From: CAWAWP01 sp963841205
GTDB taxonomy: Bacteria; Chloroflexota; Ktedonobacteria; Ktedonobacterales; JADMIN01
Length of the DNA: 64,000 nucleotides
NCBI GenBank assembly: GCA_963841205.1
Contig: CAWJCH010000012.1
Coordinates: 186,001-250,000 of the forward strand
Direction of reading: 5' to 3'
Part shown: positions 55,163-64,000 of the stretch, piece by piece
Layout: each line of letters starts with the position of its first letter
Numbering within the stretch: the stretch's first letter is position 1
Translations under genes and position numbers: made by a program
Notes under the pieces: model-generated
Databases searched by the model: none
Told to the model about the DNA's origin: nothing
The model's input: the letters and a program-made list of their open reading frames with translations, nothing else

Positions 55163-56404
55163 ATGCCCGACTATCTCCGCTGGGCCGGATTCATCTTCGG
55201 CCTCTTCCTCGTGCTCGTCACCTGGAAGAGCGTCGTCAACACCGTCATCCTGCCGCGCGTCGTCTCCTCGCGCATCACGTATCGCTGCTGGCTCACCGTC
55301 CGCGGCGCCTTCCTCCACGCCGCCGACCGCTTCCCCGACTACGAAGCCAAGGATCGCGTGCTCGCCTACCTCGCGCCCGTCTACATCCTCGCCATCCTCG
55401 TCTGCTGGCTCGCGCTCTTCTTCGTCGGCTTCGCCCTGCTCGTCTGGCCGCTGATTCCTGGGGACTTTGGCGCCGCACTCCAACTCAGCGGCTCTTCCAT
55501 GTTCACGCTCGGTTTCGCTACCTCCGGCATGCCCGGCCCCACCGTCTTCGAGTTCCTCGCCGCCGCCACCGGCCTCGTCGTTGTCGCCCTCCAGATCGGC
55601 TACCTGCCCTCGATCTACGGCGCCTACAACCGCCGCGAGACCCTCGTCACCTCGCTCAACAGCCGCGCCGGCGCGCCCGCCTGGGGACCCGAGATCCTCG
55701 CGCGCCACCAGCTCTCGCAGGCGCGAGATTCCCTCCCCGCGCTCTACGCCGCTTGGGAAGGCTGGTCCGCCGACATCGCCGAATCGCACAATAGCTATCC
55801 TTGGCTGATGGCCTTCCGATCGCCGTCGCACCTCAACTCCTGGATCATCAGCCAGCTCGCCATCCTCGACTCCGCCAACCTGTACATCACGCTCTCACCC
55901 ACTGCCGCCCCCGCCGAGGCGCGTCAGTGTCTGCGCATGGGCTTCGTCGGCCTGCGCACCCTCGCCCGCGCGCAAGGTACACCGGTCAACGACGATCCGC
56001 TGCCTACCGATCCCGTTGCCCTTACCTTCGATGAGTTCGCCTATGGGGTCGAGCACCTGCGCCTCGCCGGCTTCCCGCTGGAGCGCACAGCCGAGCAAGC
56101 GTGGCCCGATTTCCGAGGCTGGCGCGTCAACTACGAGGCGGCCGCATACGCGATCGCATACGCCGAGGTCGCCGTGCCGGCGCCGTGGTCTGGGCCGCGC
56201 ACCTTCGCCGTGGCGGACGCCCAGTTCGACGTCCTCGCCAACCGCCCTCGCCATCGCACCCCGGAGGACCCCGAGGGCGCACGTGTGCGCAACCGCCAGC
56301 GCCCGATGCCGCGAGTCGCCGTTGAACCACAGCTCAACCTGGAGGGTCGCCGCGCACCCACGCACCCGGCGTACAGTGCCAAGCGACGACGCGCCACTCG
56401 CTAG
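55163..56404 (+). CDS. Two-pore-helix channel-like membrane protein with cytosolic domain
   Basis: 413 aa. TM1 near residues 5-30 (GFIFGLFLVLVTWKSVVNTV), a second helix (YLAPVYILAILVCWLALFFV), a re-entrant pore-like SGSSMFTLGFATSG, and a further helix (FLAAATGLVVVALQIGYLPS). The TLGFA sequence sits where K+ channels carry T-x-G-F/Y-G, so it resembles an ion channel without the exact selectivity filter. Residues 170-413 are cytosolic. Family unknown. Confidence 0.6.
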   Translation: MPDYLRWAGFIFGLFLVLVTWKSVVNTVILPRVVSSRITYRCWLTVRGAFLHAADRFPDYEAKDRVLAYLAPVYILAILVCWLALFFVGFALLVWPLIPGDFGAALQLSGSSMFTLGFATSGMPGPTVFEFLAAATGLVVVALQIGYLPSIYGAYNRRETLVTSLNSRAGAPAWGPEILARHQLSQARDSLPALYAAWEGWSADIAESHNSYPWLMAFRSPSHLNSWIISQLAILDSANLYITLSPTAAPAEARQCLRMGFVGLRTLARAQGTPVNDDPLPTDPVALTFDEFAYGVEHLRLAGFPLERTAEQAWPDFRGWRVNYEAAAYAIAYAEVAVPAPWSGPRTFAVADAQFDVLANRPRHRTPEDPEGARVRNRQRPMPRVAVEPQLNLEGRRAPTHPAYSAKRRRATR

Positions 56405-56671
56405 CCCTCAGCCAACTGCGCTCTGTCGCTCTGTTCGCGGGAGACCATCGTTCGAGGGGGCAATCGACCTCATCCCACGTACGACACCAGTGTCGCCTGC
56501 CGTTCGGCGGACTGCATGCCGCGTCACCGCACGCCGGCATCTCATCGACGCGCTCCCCGTCAATGAGGGTCTATCTGAGCGCTTCGGCCTTCACAGACGG
56601 CACAGGTGATACACTGCCACGGTAGCCGTCGCCGTCACAAGACGCGTCCGGTTCGCAGTGAGGTGACCGAC

Positions 56672-57355
56672 ATGAGCGCAGCTCCCTCGACTTTCATACC
56701 TACCTGGCTCGATCTCTACGACTGGCGCGCCCGCGTCGCGACAATGTACCGCGATCGAAACGCCGCCCATCGCGCCGGCGAGGAACCTGAAGCGGTCCTC
56801 GCGCGATTCCGGCAGGCGAAGGACGCGCTCTTCGTCGGCCACCCCCAATCTCCCCTCGACATGACCAACCGCGCCGCCTTCAGCGGTCTCACGTATTTTG
56901 ACTACGATCCAAAACTGCGCTTTCCGGCGACACTCGCTCCTGTCAGAGCCGAGGAGACCGTGGAGGCGCCCTCAAGCGGCCCGCACGCAATGCCCATGCG
57001 CCGCGCCGCCACGCTCGACTTCGCGGTCGCCGGCGAACCCGTGCGCCTGACCGTCTACTGGATCGACGTCTATGGCGGTGGGCTGTTCGTGCCGTTTCGC
57101 GACGCCACCTGTCCCGCGGAGAGCTATGGCGCCGGTCGCTACCTCTTCGACACCGTCAAAGGCAGCGACTTCGAGCGCGATGATGCGACAGATTCGCCCT
57201 TCATGGGCTACGCGGGCGGCGAGGTCACGCTCGACTTCAACTATGCGTACAACCCGTCCTGCTGTTATGACATCCGCTGGGCCTGCCCGCTCGCCCCGCG
57301 CGAGAACTGGCTCACCGTGCCGATCCGCGCCGGGGAGCGCAATTACGACCACTGA
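56672..57355 (+). CDS. DUF1684 family protein
   Basis: 227 aa from ATG 56672 (GAGGTGA upstream). The C-terminal motif LDFNYAYNPSCCYDIRWACP followed by LAPRENWLTVPIRAGER is diagnostic of DUF1684, as is VYWIDVYGGGLFVPFRD. Function unknown; two Cys and invariant Tyr/Asp/Asn may form an active site. It lies 44 bp upstream of the M20 gene and may share a transcript. Confidence 0.85.
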   Translation: MSAAPSTFIPTWLDLYDWRARVATMYRDRNAAHRAGEEPEAVLARFRQAKDALFVGHPQSPLDMTNRAAFSGLTYFDYDPKLRFPATLAPVRAEETVEAPSSGPHAMPMRRAATLDFAVAGEPVRLTVYWIDVYGGGLFVPFRDATCPAESYGAGRYLFDTVKGSDFERDDATDSPFMGYAGGEVTLDFNYAYNPSCCYDIRWACPLAPRENWLTVPIRAGERNYDH

Positions 57356-57399
57356 CCTGCCCCAGCGGATGCTCCCGCTCGCCACGAATAGGATGCTCC

Positions 57400-58599
57400 A
57401 TGCCGAAGAACGCCCAAAACGAGCTGAAGTCCGCCGTGAAGCAGATCCAACCAGAGCTGGTGCGCCTTCGACGCCAGTTTCACATGCGCCCTGAATTGGC
57501 CTTTGAAGAGCACGAGACCGCGGGCGTCATCGCCAACTATCTGCGCGAGATCGGCCTGGAGGTGACCGAAGGCGTCGGTGGTACCGGCGTGGTTGGCCTG
57601 CTCCGGGGTGAAGCTGAAGGCGACGACGAGCGCACCCTGTTGATCCGCGCCGACATCGACGCGCTCCCGATAACTGAAGCGAACGAGACGGACTACCGGT
57701 CGCAAGCGCCGGGCGTGATGCACGCCTGCGGACATGACGGCCACATCGCCGTCGCGTTAGGCGTCGCCCGCCTGCTCGTCGACCGGCGCGACCACCTGCG
57801 CGGCAACATCAAGTTCGCCTTCCAGCCCGCGGAGGAGCGCGTCGGCGGCGCGGAGCCGATGATCGCCGCAGGCGTGCTGCGCGATCCTGTCGCAACCGCC
57901 GTCATCGGCCTTCACCTCTGGAGCACGTACCACGTCGGCGAGATCGTCGTCCAAGCAGGTCCCTTCTTCGCCAGCGCCGACGAGATCCACGTGACCGTGC
58001 GTGGGCGCGGTGGCCACGGCGCCATGCCGCAGCTCACCATCGATCCGGTCGTTGCGGCCGCCGAGATCATTGTCGCGATTCAGACGCTCGTCAGTCGCGA
58101 GATCGCCCCGCTTCACGCCGCCGTCGTCACCTTCGGCTCCATCCATGGCGGAACTACCGGCAACGTCATCGCCGACGAGGTCCGACTGGTCGGCACCGTT
58201 CGCGCCTACGAAGAAGCCGACCGCGCGTACCTGCATCGTCGCATCGCCGAACTTGCGCAGGGCATCGCCACCGTGCTCCGGGCGGAGGCCGAAGTCTCGA
58301 TCGGCCCCGGTGTACAAGCCTGCATCAACGACGCCACGATCACCGCACTGATGCGCCGCGCCGCCGAAGCCACCGTCGGCGCCGATCACATTCCCTCCGG
58401 CGATCAGCGCCAGTCGGTGAGCGACGACATGGCGCTCTTCCTCGACGCGGTGCCCGGCTGCTACATCATGGTCGGCGCGGGCAACCCGCAGCGCGGCATC
58501 GACGCGCCGCACCATAGCGCCCGCTTCGATCTGGACGAGGCCAGCCTCGGCATCGGCGCGGAGGTCCTGACCCGCGCGGCGCTCGACTACCTGGCCTAA
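57400..58599 (+). CDS. M20 family amidohydrolase
   Basis: 399 aa. Metal-binding motif HACGHDGHIAVALG with His108, Cys110, His112 and Asp113; EERVGGAEPMIAAG supplies Glu residues; GRGGHGAMPQLTIDP begins the dimerisation domain. This is the IAA-amino-acid hydrolase/hippurate hydrolase-like group that cleaves N-acyl amino acids. It overlaps the start region of the GDPD gene (TAATG). Confidence 0.93.
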   Translation: MPKNAQNELKSAVKQIQPELVRLRRQFHMRPELAFEEHETAGVIANYLREIGLEVTEGVGGTGVVGLLRGEAEGDDERTLLIRADIDALPITEANETDYRSQAPGVMHACGHDGHIAVALGVARLLVDRRDHLRGNIKFAFQPAEERVGGAEPMIAAGVLRDPVATAVIGLHLWSTYHVGEIVVQAGPFFASADEIHVTVRGRGGHGAMPQLTIDPVVAAAEIIVAIQTLVSREIAPLHAAVVTFGSIHGGTTGNVIADEVRLVGTVRAYEEADRAYLHRRIAELAQGIATVLRAEAEVSIGPGVQACINDATITALMRRAAEATVGADHIPSGDQRQSVSDDMALFLDAVPGCYIMVGAGNPQRGIDAPHHSARFDLDEASLGIGAEVLTRAALDYLA

Positions 58600-58613
58600 T
58601 GCGAGGAGCCTCC

Positions 58614-59429
58614 ATGCCACGCCCACGGCGCCCTTACCTCCTCTCCGATCACCCGCTCTTCTTCGCCCACCGCGGCGGCTCGCTGCTCGCGCCAGAAAAC
58701 ACGCTCGCCGCCTTCGACCTCGGGGCGTCCCTTGGCGCCGACGCGCTCGAGCTTGACATGCAGACGACCGCCGAGGGTGAGATCGTCGTGACCCACGATC
58801 CCGTCGTAGACCGCACGACCGACGGCAGCGGCCCCGTCTCATCCTACTCGCTCGATGAGCTGCGCCGCCTCGACGCCGGCTCTCGCTTCACCCTCGACGG
58901 CGGCCAGACGTTTCCCTTCCGCGGCCAAGGTGTGTTCATCCCGACGCTGCGCGAGGTCTTTGCGCGCTACCCGACGCTGCGCGTCAACATCGACCTGAAA
59001 GAAAGCTCGCCTGAGCGCGAGAAGGGCCTGTGGCGCCTCATCCAAGAGTTCGAGGCCTATGACCGCGTGCTCGTTGCCGCCGAGACCCTCCCGCCGATCG
59101 CCCGCTTCCGCACGCTATCTGCGGCCCGCGTCGCCACCTCGGCCTGCGCGCCTGAGATTCGCGCCTTCGTTCTCGCCACCTATGCCCGTGTGACGCGGTT
59201 CATCCGCCCCGCGTACGACGCACTCCAGATTCCCGAGATCTATGCCCGCGTACGCGTCACCTCGCCCGCTCTCGTTCGCGCGGCGCACCGCAAGGGCCTC
59301 GCCGTCCACGTCTGGACCATAGACGATCGCCCGACGATGGATCGCCTACTCGCCTGGGGTGTGGACGGCCTGATGTCCGATCGCCCCGACCTGCTGAAGG
59401 AGTCGCTCGCCGCCTTCACCAACGCGTAG
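58614..59429 (+). CDS. Glycerophosphodiester phosphodiesterase
   Basis: 271 aa. ATG 58614 has GAGGAG five bases upstream; another ATG at 58599 overlaps the M20 stop. TIM-barrel GDPD motifs: His19-Arg20 and Glu28 in FAHRGGSLLAPENT, Glu46 and Asp48 in LELDMQTT, His61 in VVTHDP. It hydrolyses glycerophosphodiesters to glycerol-3-phosphate and an alcohol. No signal peptide. Confidence 0.92.
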   Translation: MPRPRRPYLLSDHPLFFAHRGGSLLAPENTLAAFDLGASLGADALELDMQTTAEGEIVVTHDPVVDRTTDGSGPVSSYSLDELRRLDAGSRFTLDGGQTFPFRGQGVFIPTLREVFARYPTLRVNIDLKESSPEREKGLWRLIQEFEAYDRVLVAAETLPPIARFRTLSAARVATSACAPEIRAFVLATYARVTRFIRPAYDALQIPEIYARVRVTSPALVRAAHRKGLAVHVWTIDDRPTMDRLLAWGVDGLMSDRPDLLKESLAAFTNA

Positions 59430-59561
59430 ACACCCGCCCGTTAGCGAATATTTCGGCGGAAGCCCTCTGGCTTTCGAGAGCTATGGAGATGAAAGCCGGG
59501 TAGCCCGAAGGGCTACAAATGGCTCAGACACTTCCACTTTTCTCCCGATCAGACAGAATGT

Positions 59562-60719
59562 ATGGGCGTGGAACAGCAGGCAACACATAAGAGCTACAAG
59601 TACAAGCCCACTCTCGAACAGGAGCGGGTACTTGACCATACCCTCGTGCTGTGCCATCACGTCTACAACGCCGCCGTGGGCGAGCGGCACGAAGCCTGGC
59701 GGAAATGCGGCGTTTCGGTCAGCTACTACCAGCAAAAGGCGGAATTGCCCGACATCAAAGGAGTCATGCCGGAATACGCCGAGGTCCACAGCCAGGTATT
59801 GCAAGATGTGGTGCTGCGGGTAGACCGTGCGTTTCAAGCATTCTTCCGCCGCGTGAAAGCCGGTGAAAAGCCTGGCTATCCGCGATTTCAAGGCCGCAAT
59901 CGGTACAACAGCTTCACCTATCCACAGTTTGAGAACGGGGCGCGGCTCGACAACGGCTTCCTGGTCCTGTCGAAGATCGGGCGCATTGCCGTGCGGTGGT
60001 CGCGTCTGATTACTGGCGCGCCCAAAACGGTGACAATCAGCCGGGAAGTGGACGGTCGGTACGCCTGCATCTCGTGTGCGGACGTGCCCACCGATCCATT
60101 GCCGCCCACTGGCAAAGAGACCGGCGTTGATCTCGGCCTAGAGTCGTTCGCCACGCTGGCCGATGGCACGAGGATCCACAATCCGCGCTGGTATCGCAAG
60201 GCCGAGCGCCGCCTGAAAACCGCCCAGCGCCGGGTATGCCGACGAAAGAAGGGCAGCAAGCGCCGTCAGAAGGCGGTGAAGCTGCTCGCCAAGGCGCACC
60301 AGCACGTGCGGTGCCAGCGGCAAGACTTCCACCATAAAGTCGCACTGGCCCTCGTGCGCCAGCATGACACGATCTATCTCGAGGATGTGCAGGTCGCCAA
60401 CATGCTCAAGAACCACCATCTCGCCAAGAGCATCGCGGATGCGGGATGGTCGCGGTTCTTGCGCACCCTGAGCTACAAGGCAGCATGCGCCGGTCGCTCA
60501 GTGGTCGCCGTGCACCCTGCCCACACCAGCCAGACGTGCTCTGGCTGCGGCGCGCTGGTCTGGAAGGGACTCTCGGTGCGGTGGCATACCTGCCCCGACT
60601 GCGGGACGAGCCTGCACCGAGACCACAACAGCGCGAAGAACAGAGAGCGGGCCGGGCAGGCCCTTCGGGGAGCGTATGCCGTTGGGCAACGCGAAGAACC
60701 GAGCATCCCCCGCCTTTAG
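59562..60719 (+). CDS. tnpB: TnpB RNA-guided nuclease, intact
   Basis: 385 aa. RuvC catalytic residues Asp190 (GVDLGLESFATL), Glu274 (IYLEDVQVANML) and Asp354 (HRDHNSAKN) are all present; the zinc ribbon has Cys326/329 (CSGCG) and Cys344/347 (CPDCG). The N-terminal part (YKYKPTLEQERVLDHTLVLC) is the REC/WED region. TnpB cuts DNA using an omega-RNA from the element's right end and helps retain the transposon. With no tnpA, movement would need a transposase in trans. Confidence 0.93.
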   Translation: MGVEQQATHKSYKYKPTLEQERVLDHTLVLCHHVYNAAVGERHEAWRKCGVSVSYYQQKAELPDIKGVMPEYAEVHSQVLQDVVLRVDRAFQAFFRRVKAGEKPGYPRFQGRNRYNSFTYPQFENGARLDNGFLVLSKIGRIAVRWSRLITGAPKTVTISREVDGRYACISCADVPTDPLPPTGKETGVDLGLESFATLADGTRIHNPRWYRKAERRLKTAQRRVCRRKKGSKRRQKAVKLLAKAHQHVRCQRQDFHHKVALALVRQHDTIYLEDVQVANMLKNHHLAKSIADAGWSRFLRTLSYKAACAGRSVVAVHPAHTSQTCSGCGALVWKGLSVRWHTCPDCGTSLHRDHNSAKNRERAGQALRGAYAVGQREEPSIPRL

Positions 60720-60734
60720 GCGTGGGGAGTGTCA
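60707..60734 (+). ncRNA. Putative omega-RNA 3' hairpin/right end
   Basis: CCCCCGCC-TTTA-GGCGTGGGG folds into a hairpin that includes the tnpB stop, followed by AGTGTCA, the common terminus of this family. The flanking sequence beyond 60734 would be the guide, here inside pspAB. Confidence 0.5.
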
Positions 60735-61328
60735 AAACGGCAGGTCCCACACCGGATACCACCGCTCGATCTCCTGCTCCACGGGAAGCTCTTTGGTCAT
60801 CGCTGCCGCCAGGCGCAACTCCTCGGGATTGTTGCGCCTGCGCAATGTGTCGTGGCTGTCCTGTTGCGGCACAAACGGGTAGTAGAACCCGCGTTTGTAG
60901 TTGTAAATCCAGTAATCGTGTCCACCCGCGGTGGTCTTGAAGTCGAAGATCGCGAAGAGGAGTTGGCTGTCATAGCCCTGGTCGAGCAGTGTGCGGCTGG
61001 CGACGTGGATCGTCGTCACCAGCGTCTGGAAGTCCGCGCTTTCGAAGATCAGCCAAGAATAACCGAGATCGTCCTTATAGGCGCGGTACTTCGCCGTCGT
61101 CTCGCCTTGCGTCGCGCTGTCCGAGAGCTTCAGCATCGAGTCGAGATCCTGTTGCAGCTTGGTGAATGGACCCGACGCAATGTTCTTGAAGCACATCGCC
61201 GCCACGCCGGCGGGCGTCAGCGACTGCTCGGCCTCCAGGGCGATCTGCGCGGTGCTGATGGCGAAGAGACGCTCCGGCCCAACGGGCACCGGCTTCTGCC
61301 GTCCCAGCAGCGAATCGAGGAGTCCCAT
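60732..61328 (-). CDS. pspAB: PspA-associated protein PspAB
   Basis: 198 aa. Sequence MGLLDSLLGRQKPVPVGPER with SLTPAGVAAMCFKNIASGPF and LGYSWLIFESADFQTLVTTI matches PspAB, the partner found with PspA/HtpX in Actinobacteria and Chloroflexi. htpX follows the expected pairing on the same strand 97 bp upstream. Its TGA (60732-60734) coincides with the right end of the tnpB element, so the last codons may have been changed by that insertion. Envelope stress role is inferred from the family. Confidence 0.82.
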   Translation of the reverse strand: MGLLDSLLGRQKPVPVGPERLFAISTAQIALEAEQSLTPAGVAAMCFKNIASGPFTKLQQDLDSMLKLSDSATQGETTAKYRAYKDDLGYSWLIFESADFQTLVTTIHVASRTLLDQGYDSQLLFAIFDFKTTAGGHDYWIYNYKRGFYYPFVPQQDSHDTLRRRNNPEELRLAAAMTKELPVEQEIERWYPVWDLPF

Positions 61329-61425
61329 GACCGAGCGTGCTCCTTCTGAGGGTGATGCTCACCGCGCGACAGACGAATACCGCCACCGGCACGATCGCGA
61401 CCGGCAGCGACGAGACCATCAAGAA

Positions 61426-62376
61426 CTACGACAGATACCCGGCCTGCTCCATCTGGCGCTGCATCTCAAGCAGCCGCTGGACGCGCACCTCGGTAGAGGG
61501 GTGCGTCGAGAAGAGGTTTTGCAGCGAGTCGCCGCGCAACGCCGGCACGATGAAGAGCGCGTTGACCGTCTGCGCCTTGCGGAAGTCCTGTTGCGGGATG
61601 CGCGGGCTCTGCATCGCCCCGCTGATATGCTGCAGCGCCGAGGCGAGGTTCTGCGGCGCGCCTGTGATCAGCGCAGCCCCGCGATCCGCAGCCAGCTCGC
61701 GGTAGCGCGACAACGCTCGAATCAGCACGAAGCTGAGGAAATACGCGATCGCCGACAGGATCAGGATTACGATGATGGCCTCGCCCTCGTCGTTGCGCCT
61801 GCGCCCACCGTAGCCGCCTCCAAAGCCGCCGAACATGCCGATCCACAACACATTCTGCAAGATCAGCGAGATCACCATCGAGAAAAAGGTGGCCACCGTC
61901 ATCACCAGCATGTCGCGGTTAATCACGTGCGTCAATTCGTGGGCGATGACGCCCTCAAGCTCCGGCTCGCTGAGTTGGCTGAGGATGCCGCTGGTCACGG
62001 CGACGACCGCGTGATTCTTATCGCGCCCCGTCGCGAAGGCGTTCGGAATGCTCGAATTGACGATGGCGATCTTCGGCTTCGGCAGGTTTGCCTGCATCGC
62101 CAATCGCCCGATCATGTCGTGCAGCTGTGGCGCTTCTTGTTCGCTGACCTCGCGCGCGCCCATTGAGCCGAGGGCGATCTTGTCCGCGAAGAAGAGCTGA
62201 ATGCCGCCGATGAGAAGCGCGCCGATCACCAGCAGCGGCAGCGGCACGTTTAAGAACGTGCCCAAGAGGAAGGCGAATACGACATAGACCAGTCCAAGCA
62301 AAAGGATGGTGAATACCATACGCGCCGCTAGCCCGGTGTCGGGCTTATACCAACGCGGACGGCCGCGAGGTGTCAT
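61426..62376 (-). CDS. htpX: Zinc metalloprotease HtpX
   Basis: 316 aa; GAGGAG nine bases before ATG 62376. Two N-terminal TM helices (MVFTILLLGLVYVVFAFLLG, LLVIGALLIGGIQLFFA), the zinc motif HELTH (His146, Glu147, His150), two further TM segments and YRELAADRGA with the third zinc ligand. Membrane quality-control protease with the active site facing the cytosol. It precedes pspAB, forming an envelope-stress operon. Confidence 0.95.
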   Translation of the reverse strand: MTPRGRPRWYKPDTGLAARMVFTILLLGLVYVVFAFLLGTFLNVPLPLLVIGALLIGGIQLFFADKIALGSMGAREVSEQEAPQLHDMIGRLAMQANLPKPKIAIVNSSIPNAFATGRDKNHAVVAVTSGILSQLSEPELEGVIAHELTHVINRDMLVMTVATFFSMVISLILQNVLWIGMFGGFGGGYGGRRRNDEGEAIIVILILSAIAYFLSFVLIRALSRYRELAADRGAALITGAPQNLASALQHISGAMQSPRIPQQDFRKAQTVNALFIVPALRGDSLQNLFSTHPSTEVRVQRLLEMQRQMEQAGYLS

Positions 62377-62875
62377 GGTAGTTGCTCCTCTGTCTCCGCG
62401 CCCCGGGCTCGCCCGCTTACGCGCGACAGTAACCTGATCAAGTTCTAACTATTGTACGAAGCTCGCATCCGAAAGTGGCATGCACTTCACTGACAAGGCT
62501 TGCGGATAAAGTCCTTGGCGCGATGACCGGTGGGATCACCCTTCGTCGCTCGCCCAGCCTTCCGACCAGTCGCCGTCAGCGCGATCGTCGCCGCAAGCCG
62601 AGCCGGACTGCGGTCGGCCTCCTCTGCGCCAGCACGTCAGCCCCGCGACCTTGCGTGCCTCACATGCCTGCGCCTCAGCACCGCCAGTGACCTTCGTCGC
62701 CGAGGGCGATCCCTTCGCACCACGGCCCCTTCCCCGTGGGGGGAATCGGATAGGGGGTCAGGTCAGCCCTCATACGCATGATAGGATGGCAACATGAGAA
62801 TCGTCGAAGAAACGCAGCAAGGCCGCTGAGGACGCTTCCTCGACGGCCCTGACCGGCTGACGCACCAGCGAGACG
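62377..62875. other. Intergenic region, nothing recognised
   Basis: About 500 bp between htpX and a small unknown gene. No gene-like frame with a ribosome site. Confidence 0.4.
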
Positions 62876-63217
62876 CTATTTCTTATTCTGCTCTTTTTCG
62901 CGGAGCGACTTATAGTAGCTGTGGGGCTTGGGTGTGTGCTCGTCCTCATAGGCCGGGCGAACGTCGTCATCACGCGTGCGGCGTTCCTCGAAATCCGACA
63001 TGACCTCTTGCAGATCGTTATAGATGGCGTAGCTGTCGAGTGCCTCGCGCTGTCGAAGCAGGTGACGCAGCATCATGATCTGCGGAACCGACACCTGACT
63101 CATCCGCTCAGACTCGGCGCGCTTGATGAACTTCTCAACCAAGCCGATCGAGTCTTCGCTCGCGCCATTCTGCTCGAGTCGATCTCGAATCGCCTCCAAC
63201 TGTTCGTATGCGTTCAC
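62876..63217 (-). CDS. Hypothetical helical protein
   Basis: 113 aa from GTG 63217 with AGGGAG upstream. Charged, helical: YEQLEAIRDRLEQNGASEDS, SVPQIMMLRHLLRQREALDS and a Lys-rich tail. No family recognised; codon use looks like the neighbours. Confidence 0.6.
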   Translation of the reverse strand: MNAYEQLEAIRDRLEQNGASEDSIGLVEKFIKRAESERMSQVSVPQIMMLRHLLRQREALDSYAIYNDLQEVMSDFEERRTRDDDVRPAYEDEHTPKPHSYYKSLREKEQNKK

Positions 63218-63371
63218 GTTTGGCTCCCTTCATACCGCCACGCGCTCCGGCGCCAACGCGGTCGCCGCGTCGGATGGACGGCGACCTCTCGTGCGCCGCG
63301 CTCCACTCCCCACCCAGTCTATTATACGCGGGCTCGCGCGCCCATGTCACAGGTCGTCCCCGACAGCACGT

Positions 63372-63958
63372 CTAGGCCGATCGCTTCACGGGTCCGAGCG
63401 TCGCCAAATAATATCGATCGCTGACGTCGCGCTGTTCCGTCACACGCAGCCCCGCCGCCTGCGCGTCAGCCTCCAGATCGGTGGCGTCGACGCGGTCTTC
63501 CGCCGGCGGGCCTTCGGTGATCTCGTTCTTGCGCCATTCGAGCACCACGATTTTCCCCCGGGCTTCAGCAGCCGGGCGGCGCGATGCAGGAAGTGCGCGC
63601 GCTGGCCGATCTCGTGCAGCACGAAAAAGAGCAGCACAAAGTCGCAGCTCTCGGCGGGAATCGGGATCTCCGCGTCGCTCGTCTTGACCACGTGTACGTT
63701 GGTCAGCCCCGCCTCCGTCGCACGGCTGCGCACCGCCGTCAGCATCTCGCCCTGGATGTCCGCCGCGAAGACCTGCCCCCCCTCGCCCACGATGCGCGCC
63801 GCAGGCAGGGTGAAGAACCCCGGCCCGCTGCCGAGATCGGCCACCGATTGCCCGGTGTCAACGCCGAGTTCCCTCAGGAACTCCTCCGGGCGCAGATCGT
63901 CATGGCGCTCATCAGAGAGCAGCACATGTTTCTTGCGGGTATCAAATTTCGTTGGCAT
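63372..63958 (-). pseudogene. Class I SAM-dependent methyltransferase with a homopolymer frameshift
   Basis: Start ATG 63958. Motif I VADLGSGPGFFTLPAARIVG, motif II-like VFAADIQGEML and FVLLFFVLHEIGQRAHFLHR are in one frame. At the G5A4 run near 63551-63559 the frame slips: downstream, IVVLEWRKNEITEGPPAEDR and GLRVTEQRDVSDRYYLATLG are clear in another frame and end in TAG at 63372. One missing base in the A-run explains it. A sequencing error is as likely as a real mutation. Confidence 0.78.
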
Positions 63959-64000
63959 GTGTCAGCCTCCACGTATGTTGACGCCGTTAGCAGTGTGAAC

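Larger units (their letters stand above)
59490..60734 (+). mobile_element. IS200/IS605 (IS1341-type) element carrying tnpB only
   Basis: A left-end hairpin (TAGCCC-gaa-GGGCTA, 59501-59515) and a right-end hairpin (60707-60726) followed by GAGTGTCA bound the tnpB gene; no tnpA. The exact left end is uncertain. The right end meets the 3' end of the pspAB gene. Confidence 0.75.

Overview
GC-rich bacterial chromosome segment whose gene content (PspAB-HtpX pair, DegV, RecD2, multi-GAF sensor kinase, DUF1684 protein, TnpB and IS110-type elements) best fits a Chloroflexota-like organism. This is an inference from gene content and composition only; no rRNA or other firm marker lies in the window.

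Layout. (1) 0-3.5 kb: the 3' part of a sialidase-like BNR-repeat protein and a secreted GH3 glucosidase. (2) 3.6-5.9 kb: an IS630 relic interrupted by an IS1634-type element with terminal inverted repeats and a 6-bp target duplication. (3) 6.1-14.2 kb, minus strand: a seven-gene run that looks like a biosynthetic operon (SDR/OleD-like reductase, metallo-beta-lactamase-fold hydrolase, KAS III/OleA-like condensing enzyme, cytochrome P450, MFS exporter, family 2 glycosyltransferase, OleC-like adenylate-forming enzyme). It resembles ole/beta-lactone pathways but has no OleB, and is the best candidate here for an undescribed system. (4) 14.7-17.5 kb: small membrane and unknown proteins and a broken tyrosine integrase.

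(5) 17.65-40.55 kb: a 22.8-kb region bounded by a perfect 59-bp direct repeat. The right copy is the 3' part of an intact tRNA-Leu(UAA); the left copy is a detached 3' fragment. This is the signature of an integrated island. It holds a serine hydrolase, an SDR, RecD2, a Ser/Thr kinase with an extracellular collagen-like stalk, DegV, and much debris: TnpB, IS5, two inverted copies of a 976-bp DDE element, IS110, an IS605-type non-autonomous insertion splitting a NERD-helicase gene, an orphan HicB, a terminase-like tail, an aminoglycoside phosphotransferase with an amber codon and a decayed LuxR-type ATPase. Nonsense lesions recognisable by homology here and in the IS630 relic are all TAG, and several transposase genes carry 9-15 bp tandem duplications.

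(6) 40.8-64 kb: denser housekeeping sequence: nitronate monooxygenase, alpha-hydroxy-acid oxidase, inorganic pyrophosphatase, membrane proteins, a histidine kinase/response regulator pair, M16 protease, a block of small unknown proteins, two frameshifted genes at 53.4-54.6 kb, an ion-channel-like protein, DUF1684, M20 amidohydrolase, GDPD, an intact tnpB element inserted at the stop codon of pspAB, htpX, and a frameshifted methyltransferase at the right edge.

Limits: all calls come from reading translated sequence and motifs by eye; no database search was possible, so family names are recognition-based and starts were chosen by Shine-Dalgarno context.
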